Source of the DNA: Mariprofundus sp.
GTDB lineage: Bacteria; Pseudomonadota; Zetaproteobacteria; Mariprofundales; Mariprofundaceae
Direction: 5' to 3'
DNA length: 6,322 bases
NCBI GenBank assembly: GCA_030951065.1
Contig: JAUZQH010000111.1
Location: 1 to 6,322 of the forward strand
Position numbers and translations under genes: made by a program. Below are positions 1 to 6,322 of the stretch, in pieces. Every line of letters starts with the position of its first letter. Positions within the stretch are counted from its first letter, which is position 1. Under the pieces are notes generated by a model. It was not told where the DNA came from. It saw nothing but the letters and a program-made list of their open reading frames with translations, and did no database searches.

Positions 1-890
1 CACTGGTTACACCATTTTCAAACAGTAAAATTGACGAGGATGCATTCCGTGCTCATCTGGAACGGCAGATTGAAGCAGGTGTGAATGGCGTGGTGCCTGC
101 CGGAACAACCGGTGAGGCAGCTACATTGTCTTTTCATGAACACAAGCAGGTGATTCGTATTGCTGTTGAGCAGGTGGCAGGGCGTGTACCGGTGATTGCC
201 GGAACAGGCAGCAATAATACTGCTGAATCAATCGAGCTGACGGCTGCAGCCAAGGCTCTCGGTGCCGACGGAGCGCTGTTGATTTCCCCCTATTATAATA
301 AACCGACCCAGGAAGGGATATATCAACATTACAAGGCGATCGCGGAGGCCGTGCATATACCTCAAGTCGTGTACAATGTGCCGGGCCGGACCAATTCAAA
401 TATTTTACCCGAAACTGTGGGGCGTTTGTCCCATGTCTCCAATATCGTTGGTATCAAGGATGCAACAGCCGATATGGAACAGTTGTTGCATACCATGGCG
501 GCTTGCGAGGGGCGTTTGGAATTTTATTCGGGCGATGATGCCAGTGTGATGCCATTCATGGCACTCGGAGGTAGCGGGGTGATTTCCGTGGTTTCCAATA
601 TTGCGCCTAAAACGATGCTTGCATTAACCCATGCCATGCGTATCGGTGATCTGAATACAGCCAGAAGCGCACAGTTTGCTATGCGCGGGCTCAATCAGAT
701 GTTGTTTGTTCAGGCCAATCCCATTCCGGTTAAGGCTGCCTGCCACTTGCTTGGCTGGATGAAGGATGAATTGCGCCTGCCATTGCTGTCGCTGAGTGGC
801 AAGCCGCTGGATGCCTTGCGTCAGGCCATGATGGATTTCGACTGCGAACTGGACGGTGTAATCGAGCGCCTGGAGTTGGCCGATAGCTGA
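1..890 (+). CDS. dapA: 4-hydroxy-tetrahydrodipicolinate synthase, 5'-truncated by the window edge
   Basis: Cytosolic class I aldolase that condenses pyruvate with aspartate-semialdehyde, the first committed step of the diaminopimelate/lysine pathway. The frame is open from base 3 (LVTPF), and alignment with E. coli DapA from memory suggests about 8 N-terminal residues are missing. Visible length is 295 residues. Seen in the translation: the GTTGE pyruvate-binding loop (visible residues 34-38), SPYYNKP with the paired tyrosines (97-98), YNVPGRT with the catalytic tyrosine (124, codon 372-374), and GIKDAT with the Schiff-base lysine (152, codon 456-458). NPIPVK near the C-terminus is also conserved. 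Equivalents of the E. coli lysine-binding residues His56, Asn80 and Glu84 are present, but His53 is Phe and Ser48 is Ala, so feedback inhibition may differ. The C-terminus runs about 12 residues past E. coli DapA. The GTG at 81 is an internal valine, not the start. Confidence 0.96.
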   Translation, partial: LVTPFSNSKIDEDAFRAHLERQIEAGVNGVVPAGTTGEAATLSFHEHKQVIRIAVEQVAGRVPVIAGTGSNNTAESIELTAAAKALGADGALLISPYYNKPTQEGIYQHYKAIAEAVHIPQVVYNVPGRTNSNILPETVGRLSHVSNIVGIKDATADMEQLLHTMAACEGRLEFYSGDDASVMPFMALGGSGVISVVSNIAPKTMLALTHAMRIGDLNTARSAQFAMRGLNQMLFVQANPIPVKAACHLLGWMKDELRLPLLSLSGKPLDALRQAMMDFDCELDGVIERLELADS

Positions 891-915
891 CGAGCTTGTT
901 TCTTCGTTGCGTCTG

Positions 916-2280
916 ATGTTCAGTTTCAGGCGTGTGGTGCACTCATTTGCTTATTTTGCTGCCACACTTGCGGCGATTGCCGTATTTGTACTGGTGCTTA
1001 TGCTGGCAGAGTCGGCGGTGTATGCTGCTACCGGTCAGCCGGTTTCTGTTTGGGCCATGGCCATTGCTGCGATAACGGCGGCCTTCGGATATGCTCCTCT
1101 GGTTCAGGGTCTGCAACGCGGACTGGATCGTATGTTTTTTCGTCATCAACTGGATATGCTGGCAGCGATCAGGCAACTGGGGGCTGGTGATTTGGCCCAA
1201 TTGCCGATTGAAGATGTGGAGAGCGCCCTGTTGGAGCGCATCTGTATGGTCAGTTATCGACGTTATGCCGCACTGGATGAACGGGCGTTGCCTGATGGCG
1301 AATGGTTCTCCTTTCCGGCAGATGCACCGCTGATTGAGGCTGACCATGATAGCGACATACATAAGGATTACGTTCTGCGCCTGAAACTTCCGTCAGTGAA
1401 TGGCGACGCATACCTGTGGCTTGGGCCGAGGCGCGATGGCAGACCGATGGATGCGGAAGAACGAACCAGTCTGGAGTCACTGGCCAGGTTTTCAGCCATG
1501 AGTCTGGAGCATGCTCGTTTGACGCACCAACAGGCTGAGGCTGCGCGGCTGGATTCTCTATCCCGCGTTACCCGTCAGCTGCATTCCCATGACCTGAAAA
1601 ATCGTTTACATGATCTCTCTTTTCTGGCTCATCATCTTGGCTCCGGAAAACTGGACGAAGAAGATGTGCAACGCATGCTCATCGCTATTCGTAAGGTCAC
1701 GGGTCGGATGCAGACATTGATGCAACGGATGTCCGATCCCAATGCGCCGGTCGATCCGCTCCTTGCGCCGCTTGATCTGGTGGCTTTGTTGCAATCCAGC
1801 ATTCGGGATCGATTATGGCCGGAATCGTTGCAGATCAAACAGAGTTTTGAAGCGTTGCCTGCTGTGGCCGGGGATGCGGATTTATTACAGGGTGTATTTG
1901 AAAACCTTTATGATAATGCGGTTCAGGCGATGCAGGGACAGGGGGAGATTTGCATCGAGGCACGGTTGATCGAATCAAAAGAATGCGCTGATCAGGGGGC
2001 GGGTGTCCACGCTGATCTGGCTGAAGTGCGGGTAAAGGATCAGGGCTGTGGCATGACAAAGACGTTTATCAAGCAGCGTTTATTCCATCTTTTTGCAACC
2101 AGCAAGAGTAATGGACTGGGGATCGGGCTCTACCTGAGTCGAAGAATCGTCGAGGCGCATGGTGGAACGATTACTGCACAAAGCGATGGTCCGGGTAAAG
2201 GTTCCACCTTCATTGTACGTTTGCCGTTATGGCAGAATAAGTCTGATGAGAAACATTTCGAGCGGAAGGAGAAAAGGTGA
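916..2280 (+). CDS. PrsK-like membrane sensor histidine kinase, short N-terminus
   Basis: Sensor kinase expected in the inner membrane, 454 aa from ATG 916. TTG 907 would add three residues; neither start has a clear ribosome binding site, and the frame is closed upstream by a stop at 859-861. Numbering from TTG 907: two hydrophobic segments (about 14-37 and 47-66); then a linker LQRGLDRMFFRHQLD (69-83) typical of PrsK-type kinases at the end of a multi-helix membrane region; a GAF-like region (about 95-205); a dimerisation helix with the phospho-acceptor motif HDLKN (His228, codon 1588-1590); and an ATPase domain with N box NLYDNA (333-338), G1 box DQGCGM (378-383) and G2 box GLGIGLYL (403-410). 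The HDLKN motif and the C-terminal half resemble PrsK, the kinase of the PEP-CTERM/exosortase system, but the N-terminus is much shorter than that family's. It follows dapA closely and its stop shares a base with the regulator start, so the regulator is its likely partner. The signal sensed is unknown. Confidence 0.88.
   Translation: MFSFRRVVHSFAYFAATLAAIAVFVLVLMLAESAVYAATGQPVSVWAMAIAAITAAFGYAPLVQGLQRGLDRMFFRHQLDMLAAIRQLGAGDLAQLPIEDVESALLERICMVSYRRYAALDERALPDGEWFSFPADAPLIEADHDSDIHKDYVLRLKLPSVNGDAYLWLGPRRDGRPMDAEERTSLESLARFSAMSLEHARLTHQQAEAARLDSLSRVTRQLHSHDLKNRLHDLSFLAHHLGSGKLDEEDVQRMLIAIRKVTGRMQTLMQRMSDPNAPVDPLLAPLDLVALLQSSIRDRLWPESLQIKQSFEALPAVAGDADLLQGVFENLYDNAVQAMQGQGEICIEARLIESKECADQGAGVHADLAEVRVKDQGCGMTKTFIKQRLFHLFATSKSNGLGIGLYLSRRIVEAHGGTITAQSDGPGKGSTFIVRLPLWQNKSDEKHFERKEKR
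2266..2271 (+). promoter_or_regulatory. Ribosome binding site of the response regulator
   Basis: AAGGAG, 8 nt before the ATG at 2280, lies inside the last codons of the kinase gene. It favours ATG 2280 over the overlapping GTG at 2277, and it fits coupled translation of kinase and regulator through the TGATG junction at 2278-2282. Confidence 0.75.
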
Positions 2281-3692
2281 TGAAGCAAACGGTGCTGGTA
2301 GTCGATGATAATGATATCAATCGCCTGAATCTGAAGCTGTTGTTGAAGGAGTCCTACACGATTCTTGAAGCAGGCGATCTGGAAGCTGCCGATAAGGCTC
2401 TGGCCGGCAACCGCGTGGACCTTGTTGTACTTGATCTTGCTCTCCCGCCCGAACCGGATAATCCGGAAATTGGTATGGGTTATCTGAATAAACTGGGCAG
2501 GGAAAGTCCGGATACTCCAGTTGTGGTGATTACCGGACATGATGAACGGGCATTGGCTTTGCGTGCACAGCAATCGGGAGCACTGGATTTTTTCGGTAAA
2601 CCTTTCGATCCCGATGAAGTCAAGAGTACGATTGATCGCAGTATGCAGGCGCACTGGCAGGCAATGCGTGAGCAGGAGATGCAGCGTGCGCTGGCAACCC
2701 GGGTCAATAATGAACTGTTGGGTGAATCAGCGGCTATGCAGGCGCTCAGGACGATGATTTCCCAGGTTGCTTCAGCTCCGTCTACGGTGCTGGTTCGCGG
2801 CGAAACGGGGACGGGAAAAGAGCTGGTTGCACGACAATTACATACCGCCAGTTCACGGGCTAAACAACCGTTTATTGCCATTAATTGTGCGGCTATGAGT
2901 GTCGAGTTACTGGAATCAGAGCTGTTCGGCTATGAAAAAGGTGCTTTTGCGGGCGCAGGAAAACGCAAGCTGGGCTGGTTTGAGCGGGCCAGTGGAGGCA
3001 CGTTGTTTCTTGATGAAGTTGCGGGATTACCATTGGCGGTGCAGGGAAAGTTGCTCAGGGCTCTGGAGAGCGGAGAGTTTTCGCGGCTGGGTGGTGAGGC
3101 GATTATCCAGACTGATGTGCGTTTGATCTGCTCCACCCGCGAGGATTTGGAACAAAAGGTGGCAGCAGGTGATTTTCGCGATGACCTTTATTATCGGATC
3201 CATGTGGTGGAAATCGAGGTGCCGCCTTTAAGGGAACATATCGAGGATTTGCCACAATTGAGCGAAGCGATTTTATGGCGTAAGGCAGCCATGTGCGGTA
3301 AGCGTATGGATGCATTCTCGGATGATGTTATGGAGCAGCTGGCCCGCTATAGCTGGCCGGGCAATGTCCGGGAGTTGGAAAATGTGATTGAACGAGCTGT
3401 CGTACTGGCTGCTACGACGGTAGTAGAATCCATTCCTTCGTTAACCGGCCCACAGCCGGCCGGGGATGATGACGACCCGCTGCAATTATGGCTCCGGCAG
3501 CTGCCGGATTCGGGGATCAGGGCGGAAAAAGCAGTAGCTGAATTTGAAAAGCGTCTGGTGGAAGCTGCGCTGGAGCGTAATCAACATATAAAGGCAAGAG
3601 CCGGACGCTGGTTGGGTTTTGGTGACCGAGCCAAGGATAAAATGCGGTATTTGTGTGATAAATATGATATTGAGGTAAAAGAGAACCCATGA
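2280..3692 (+). CDS. PrsR-like sigma-54-type response regulator with a GAFAGA loop
   Basis: Cytosolic transcriptional regulator, 470 aa, receiver/AAA+/Fis-type layout. Receiver (1-120): acidic pair Asp9-Asp10, phospho-acceptor Asp52 in LDLALPP, Thr85 and Lys107 (GKPFD); the LDLxLPPxPD stretch is typical of PrsR regulators. AAA+ domain (about 146-378): Walker A GETGTGKE (174-181), Walker B TLFLDE (241-246), FRDDLYYRI with arginine-finger candidates (299-307), and sensor II WPGNVRELENVIERA (359-373). The sigma-54-contact loop reads GAFAGA (221-226), not GAFTGA, and the usual ATN of sensor I reads STR (285-287). The C-terminal part (about 420-464) resembles a diverged Fis-type helix-turn-helix, with WLGFGDRAKDKMRYL where the recognition helices should be. 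Start ATG 2280 shares a base with the kinase stop; the stop overlaps the next ATG. It is probably phosphorylated by the adjacent kinase. The target promoters are unknown, and no PEP-CTERM or exosortase gene is visible here. Confidence 0.9.
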   Translation: MKQTVLVVDDNDINRLNLKLLLKESYTILEAGDLEAADKALAGNRVDLVVLDLALPPEPDNPEIGMGYLNKLGRESPDTPVVVITGHDERALALRAQQSGALDFFGKPFDPDEVKSTIDRSMQAHWQAMREQEMQRALATRVNNELLGESAAMQALRTMISQVASAPSTVLVRGETGTGKELVARQLHTASSRAKQPFIAINCAAMSVELLESELFGYEKGAFAGAGKRKLGWFERASGGTLFLDEVAGLPLAVQGKLLRALESGEFSRLGGEAIIQTDVRLICSTREDLEQKVAAGDFRDDLYYRIHVVEIEVPPLREHIEDLPQLSEAILWRKAAMCGKRMDAFSDDVMEQLARYSWPGNVRELENVIERAVVLAATTVVESIPSLTGPQPAGDDDDPLQLWLRQLPDSGIRAEKAVAEFEKRLVEAALERNQHIKARAGRWLGFGDRAKDKMRYLCDKYDIEVKENP

Positions 3693-4102
3693 GTCGTTCG
3701 GTTGGCCTGATCATGCTGGCATCGATGCTGCTGCTCGGGGGCTGGGTACTCGATGCCGGTGCTTTTGAACTCGACAAGGATTATCTCTATTCCCGCGATG
3801 CCAATGTGCCGCCTTTCCAGAAGTCGCGTGAATTTTTTGATATGCCCGATCGGCCAGGCAGTTATGAAGTGATCATGATATCCGAAAATATCGGGCCGCT
3901 GACCTTTCGCATGGTGCGTGTGCACGGTGAGCAGGAAAAAACATTGGTGCAGCGACGCAGCTATAGTGTCGGAAACCATGAGTTTGAGGCACGCTTTGAT
4001 AATCCATCGGGCAATGATGATTTGATTGTGGAAATTGCCAACTCCAATCCTGTCGCCTCGGCTACAGTCTCGGTCTTTGTCATAGAAATTTCCGGGCAGT
4101 AA
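3689..4102 (+). CDS. Small secreted protein of unknown function
   Basis: 137 aa. Residues 1-25 look like a Sec signal peptide: an Arg near the N-terminus, a hydrophobic core rich in Leu/Met, then DAGA before FEL, giving a plausible cleavage site after Ala25. There is no lipobox cysteine, and the mature part has no cysteine at all. The mature domain (about 112 residues) is hydrophilic with alternating hydrophobic residues (SYEVIMIS, FEARF, DLIVEIA, ATVSVFVIEI), suggesting a small beta-sandwich in the periplasm or outside the cell. I do not recognise the family. The ATG overlaps the regulator stop as ATGA (3689-3692); a weak AAGAG lies at 3679-3683. Such coupling to a kinase/regulator pair suggests a periplasmic accessory or sensory partner, or a cotranscribed effector; this is inference from context only. 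Confidence 0.8.
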   Translation: MSRSVGLIMLASMLLLGGWVLDAGAFELDKDYLYSRDANVPPFQKSREFFDMPDRPGSYEVIMISENIGPLTFRMVRVHGEQEKTLVQRRSYSVGNHEFEARFDNPSGNDDLIVEIANSNPVASATVSVFVIEISGQ

Positions 4103-4228
4103 ATGACAAAAAATATCATGTTATTTCTTTTCAGCCTGTGCGGTATCTGGAGCTCGCTGGCCGGTTTTATTCGCAAAGCCTATACGTGTACAGCCCTGTT
4201 CAATGAAATCTCGTATGGGCGAGGGTGA
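4103..4228 (+). CDS. Possible 41-aa small membrane or secreted peptide
   Basis: ATG follows the TAA of the secreted-protein gene with no gap (TAAATG at 4100-4105), and the frame closes with TGA at 4226-4228. The N-terminus MTKNIMLFLFSLCGIWSSLA has a lysine followed by a hydrophobic run of about 16 residues, like a signal peptide or single membrane anchor. The remaining 20 or so residues are unremarkable, with one further cysteine. No separate ribosome binding site is evident, so translation would rely on coupling. It may be a genuine small protein, or the 5' stub of a longer secreted-protein gene whose remainder was lost, which would suit the decayed gene just downstream. Coding status is uncertain. 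Confidence 0.4.
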   Translation: MTKNIMLFLFSLCGIWSSLAGFIRKAYTCTALFNEISYGRG

Positions 4229-4267
4229 TGGAAACCCCGCGCACAATAGTCAGCACGAATAACTAGC

Positions 4268-5610
4268 ATGCCTCAGGATACAGTTCAAAAGAGTTATTTC
4301 GTGTCAAAGATGTCACTTCGGCGTCGCATGTTTATGCTGGCTGCGGCGGCAGGCTCAATCGTCGGAGCTATCAGCTCATGGCTGGACTGGCATAGCGGTC
4401 TGTTTTCTTCTGTTCCTCAGGATATTGCACTGTCGCTGGCTTTGATTCCGCTACTCTTCTGGGGCTGGAAAATATCCGATCCAACTGCTCCTGCCAGAGT
4501 CGGGATGCTGCTTTTCATGGTTGCCTTTTTGCCATCTATTCCTAACGAATTAGCTCAAATGCCAATTTTTTTGCTATGGCTGCCCGCTGTTTCGTTGCTG
4601 TCCTTTTATTTCTTCGGCTTTCGTGAAGGTATCATATGGTCGACTGTTTTTATCATCGCTATACTGGCAGAGTCCATTTGGGTAATCGCGGCCATGCAGC
4701 AGACGTTCCAATTTGAATCCATGCTGGTCATGGCGATCATTATTTATTTGTTTCTCAACGGTACAGCCGCAGCCTTTCAATACCTGGTTGAATCCTATGA
4801 ACAACAGATTCTGTTAGAAGCCGAGGAAAAACAGCTGGTTCGTGAACGCATGGCTGAAATGCAGAAACTGGAGACTATCGGTGTACTGGCCGGCGGCATT
4901 GCCCACGATTTCAACAACCTGCTGGTTGGCGTGATGGGTAATGCCGAATTGGCTATGCTTGATGCCTCACCTGACAGTCAAGAGCGGTATCATTTGAAGC
5001 AAATTGTGAAGTCCGCCCGCCATGGTGCTGATCTGGTGCGGCAAATGCTGGCCTATTCCGGTCAGGGCCAGGTATCGATGGGACTACAAAATTTCAACGA
5101 TCTTTTGCGGGACGTCTCGGAACTGCTGGGTACAGTGGTCGGCAAGCAGATTACATTCAGGCAGTCGATGATGCATCATTTGCCACCCATCTATGGTGAT
5201 AAAAGTCAGTTGATGCAGTTGATCATGAACCTGATCACCAATGCATCGGAGGCTATGCATGGAATGAGCGGCGAGATTTGCTTGCGCACCGGGTCCGCTA
5301 CCTTTCAAACCGTGACTTTTCCGGTATGTATATGGCAGGCAATGCCAAGCCCGGGGATTATGTGTTTATCGAGATAACCGATAGCGGCTGTGGTATGGAT
5401 AAACAGACGCAGGAGCGTATCTTTGATCCGTTTTTCACCACCAAGGAGACAGGCACCGGCTTGGGGCTGGCCGCACTATTGGGGATTGTCAGGAGCCACT
5501 GTGGAACGCTATCACTGCGCAGTGCACCCGGAGAAGGCACCAGTTTTACAATCTTTTTCCCGCAGATTGTGGGAGGCAGAGTCGTGGAAACACAACACAC
5601 GCTGGAATAA
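4268..5610 (+). pseudogene. Membrane histidine kinase, frameshifted in the ATPase domain
   Basis: The N-terminal region has about five to six hydrophobic segments (roughly residues 23-40, 52-68, 78-92, 98-117, 120-142, 150-171), then a coiled linker (about 175-200). A canonical HisKA box GGIAHDFNNLL follows (209-219, phospho-acceptor His213), then the N box NLITNASEAM (321-330). Frame 2 reads correctly through CLRTG, after which it becomes nonsense and stops at 5375-5377. The true continuation (VRYLSNRDFSG, G1 box DSGCGMD at 5380-5400, FDPFFTTKETGTGLGL, ending at 5608-5610) is in frame 1. One extra G in the GGG at 5291-5293 would restore LRTGVRYLS and give a 447-aa kinase. Start is unclear: ATG 4268 lacks a ribosome binding site, while GTG 4301 has AAAAGAG (4287-4293) 7 nt before it, and ATG 4310 is also in frame. 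The truncated product would lack the ATP-binding G boxes. Confidence 0.85.
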
Positions 5611-5613
5611 ACT

Positions 5614-5808
5614 GTGCAGCGACCTGTCTTGTCGGGTGCTGTATTGGTAGTGGACGATGAAAATACCGTAAGGGATATGGCAAGGTGTTTTCTGAATGCA
5701 CGCATATTCGGGCTGCCCGGATTTATCTGTAAATCTTACATGCGCAACGCACTGCTGAATGAAATCAGCTGTGTTTGCCAGTCTGGCACCACGGCCAGAC
5801 AAGCCTGA
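5614..5808 (+). pseudogene. Remnant receiver domain with its middle deleted
   Basis: A 64-codon frame, in the same frame as the end of the preceding kinase and separated from it by only TAA plus one codon. The first half, SGAVLVVDDENTVRDMA (residues 7-23), is the start of a receiver: beta-1, the acidic pair and helix 1. It then jumps to GLPGFICKSYMRNALLNEI (33-51), which matches the end of a receiver, where GFxxKPY carries the conserved lysine (Lys40 here). About 65-70 residues between the two halves are missing, including the phospho-acceptor aspartate, so it cannot work as a receiver. GTG 5614 could serve as a start but has no clear ribosome binding site. Most likely this was the C-terminal receiver of a hybrid kinase; a separate small regulator gene is the alternative. 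Confidence 0.8.
5781..5800 (+). repeat. Short inverted repeat, 7-bp stem
   Basis: GTCTGGC (5781-5787) and GCCAGAC (5794-5800) form a perfect 7-bp stem around the loop ACCACG at the end of the receiver remnant. No T-run follows on either strand, so it is not a standard intrinsic terminator. It could still stabilise the 3' end of the transcript ahead of clpB, or be chance. Confidence 0.35.
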
Positions 5809-5837
5809 AAACAGCAATAAACAATCCATGCACGGGG

Positions 5838-5866
5838 CTTGGATTTACGTTTTTTTATCCCCATAT
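5838..5866 (+). promoter_or_regulatory. Sigma-32-type heat-shock promoter of clpB
   Basis: The -35 element CTTGGAT (5838-5844; consensus CTTGAAA, 5 of 7 matching) is separated by 14 nt, including a T7 run, from a -10 element CCCCATAT (5859-5866) that matches the consensus CCCCATNT exactly. Transcription would start near 5873, giving a leader of about 77 nt before clpB. This fits the known sigma-32 control of clpB in proteobacteria. Confidence 0.85.
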
Positions 5867-5934
5867 ACATCAGAGTACAGCAACTTGCGCCGGTATTTGA
5901 ATGCCTCATGCATGCGCGTTGTTTATTTCATATT

Positions 5935-5941
5935 AAAGGAG
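5935..5941 (+). promoter_or_regulatory. Ribosome binding site of clpB
   Basis: AAAGGAG lies 8 nt before ATG 5950. This strong site selects 5950 over the in-frame ATG codons at 5956 and 5965. Confidence 0.8.
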
Positions 5942-5949
5942 TGCTAACA

Positions 5950-6322
5950 ATGGATATGAGTCGTATGACGCAGAAAGTAAACGAGGCGCTTGCTGCAGCG
6001 CAGCAGTTAGCGGTGCGGTTGTCACATCAACAGGTAGACGGCGAACATGTGCTGGCTGAATTATTGGCGCAGCAGGATGGCTTGGCATCGCGCCTGCTGG
6101 AGCGTGCCGGAGCTTCTCCGGAAGCCTTTAAAACAGCCGTACAGCAATCGCTGGCTAAACGCCCGAAAGTTACCGGTAGCGCTGTCGAGGCAGATAAGGT
6201 GTATATCACTCAGCGGCTGCAGCAGCTGTTGGTGAAAGCCGGTGATGAAGCAGAGAAAATGCAGGATGAATATATCTCCGTCGAACATTTATTGCTGGCC
6301 ATGATTGCTGAAGGTAATAACA
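5950..6322 (+). CDS. clpB: ClpB disaggregase, N-terminal part, cut by the window edge
   Basis: Cytosolic Hsp100 AAA+ chaperone that works with DnaK to pull proteins out of aggregates. Only the first 124 codons are visible, with no stop before the edge; the full protein is usually about 860 aa. The visible part is the Clp N-domain with its two four-helix repeats. The first is about residues 8-66 (VNEALAAAQQLA, then GEHVLAELLAQ); the second begins near residue 86 (VYITQRLQQLL, then ISVEHLLLAMI). Pairing of the two halves and the GTGxxV-like spacer (KVTGSAV) fit ClpB rather than ClpA or ClpC; the heat-shock promoter and strong ribosome binding site in front support this. It is transcribed independently of the decayed kinase upstream. 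Confidence 0.93.
   Translation, partial: MDMSRMTQKVNEALAAAQQLAVRLSHQQVDGEHVLAELLAQQDGLASRLLERAGASPEAFKTAVQQSLAKRPKVTGSAVEADKVYITQRLQQLLVKAGDEAEKMQDEYISVEHLLLAMIAEGNN

Noticed and set aside
2130..2654. Minus-strand open frame of 174 codons across the kinase/regulator junction
   Set aside because: It lies antisense to two well-supported genes, shows no domain-like sequence and crosses the kinase stop/regulator start, so it is a shadow frame.
3581..3979. Minus-strand open frame of 132 codons opposite the regulator end and the secreted gene
   Set aside because: Antisense to conserved coding sequence and rich in His, Gln and Pro as expected from a reversed frame; no recognisable family.
4103..4267. 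Sigma-54 promoter in the gap before the broken kinase
   Set aside because: Several GG and GC pairs occur, but the spacings I counted are 9 or 12 nt rather than the required 10, so none fits the -24/-12 rule.
5278..5610. Separate small ATPase-domain gene starting with the TTG at 5278
   Set aside because: The first five codons are out-of-frame kinase sequence; the frame is the C-terminal continuation of the frameshifted kinase, not an independent gene.
5781..5800. Intrinsic terminator for the upstream genes
   Set aside because: The 7-bp stem is not followed by a T-run on either strand; kept only as an inverted repeat.
5809..5949. Further operators or a gene between the receiver remnant and clpB
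   Set aside because: Apart from the heat-shock promoter and ribosome binding site, only short palindromes such as ATGCAT were seen; the small open frames here lack ribosome binding sites and family resemblance.

Overview
The window reads as chromosomal DNA of a Gram-negative bacterium, most likely a proteobacterium. The support is a complete sigma-32-type heat-shock promoter in front of clpB, a Gram-negative-type DapA, and a histidine kinase/response regulator pair resembling the PrsK/PrsR family. Base composition is moderate and looks even across the window. A zetaproteobacterial or similar environmental lineage would fit, but the sequence does not settle the taxon. All genes found lie on the + strand.

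Layout. (1) 1-890: dapA (lysine/peptidoglycan precursor synthesis), lacking about its first 8 codons at the window edge. (2) 916-4228: a tightly packed signalling cassette beginning about 25 nt after dapA. It holds a short membrane-anchored PrsK-like histidine kinase, a PrsR-like sigma-54-type response regulator, a small secreted protein of unknown function, and a 41-codon ORF with a signal-like N-terminus. The junctions are TGATG (stop and start share one base), ATGA (4-base overlap) and TAAATG (no gap), so these genes are almost certainly cotranscribed and probably translationally coupled. (3) 4268-5808: a decayed hybrid histidine kinase. It has a one-base frameshift inside the ATPase domain, an in-frame stop between kinase and receiver, and a receiver missing its middle. 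(4) 5838-5866: a heat-shock promoter. (5) 5950-end: the N-terminal domain of ClpB, cut by the window edge.

How they work together. The kinase, with few transmembrane segments, probably phosphorylates the regulator encoded next to it. That regulator has an intact receiver, Walker A and Walker B, but carries GAFAGA in place of the GAFTGA loop that normally touches sigma-54, so how it activates transcription is open. The translationally coupled secreted protein may be an accessory, sensor or output of this pair. The broken hybrid kinase downstream appears to be a signalling gene being lost between the cassette and clpB. No RNA genes, CRISPR arrays, insertion sequences or convincing intrinsic terminators were seen, and no gap between genes exceeds 300 bases.
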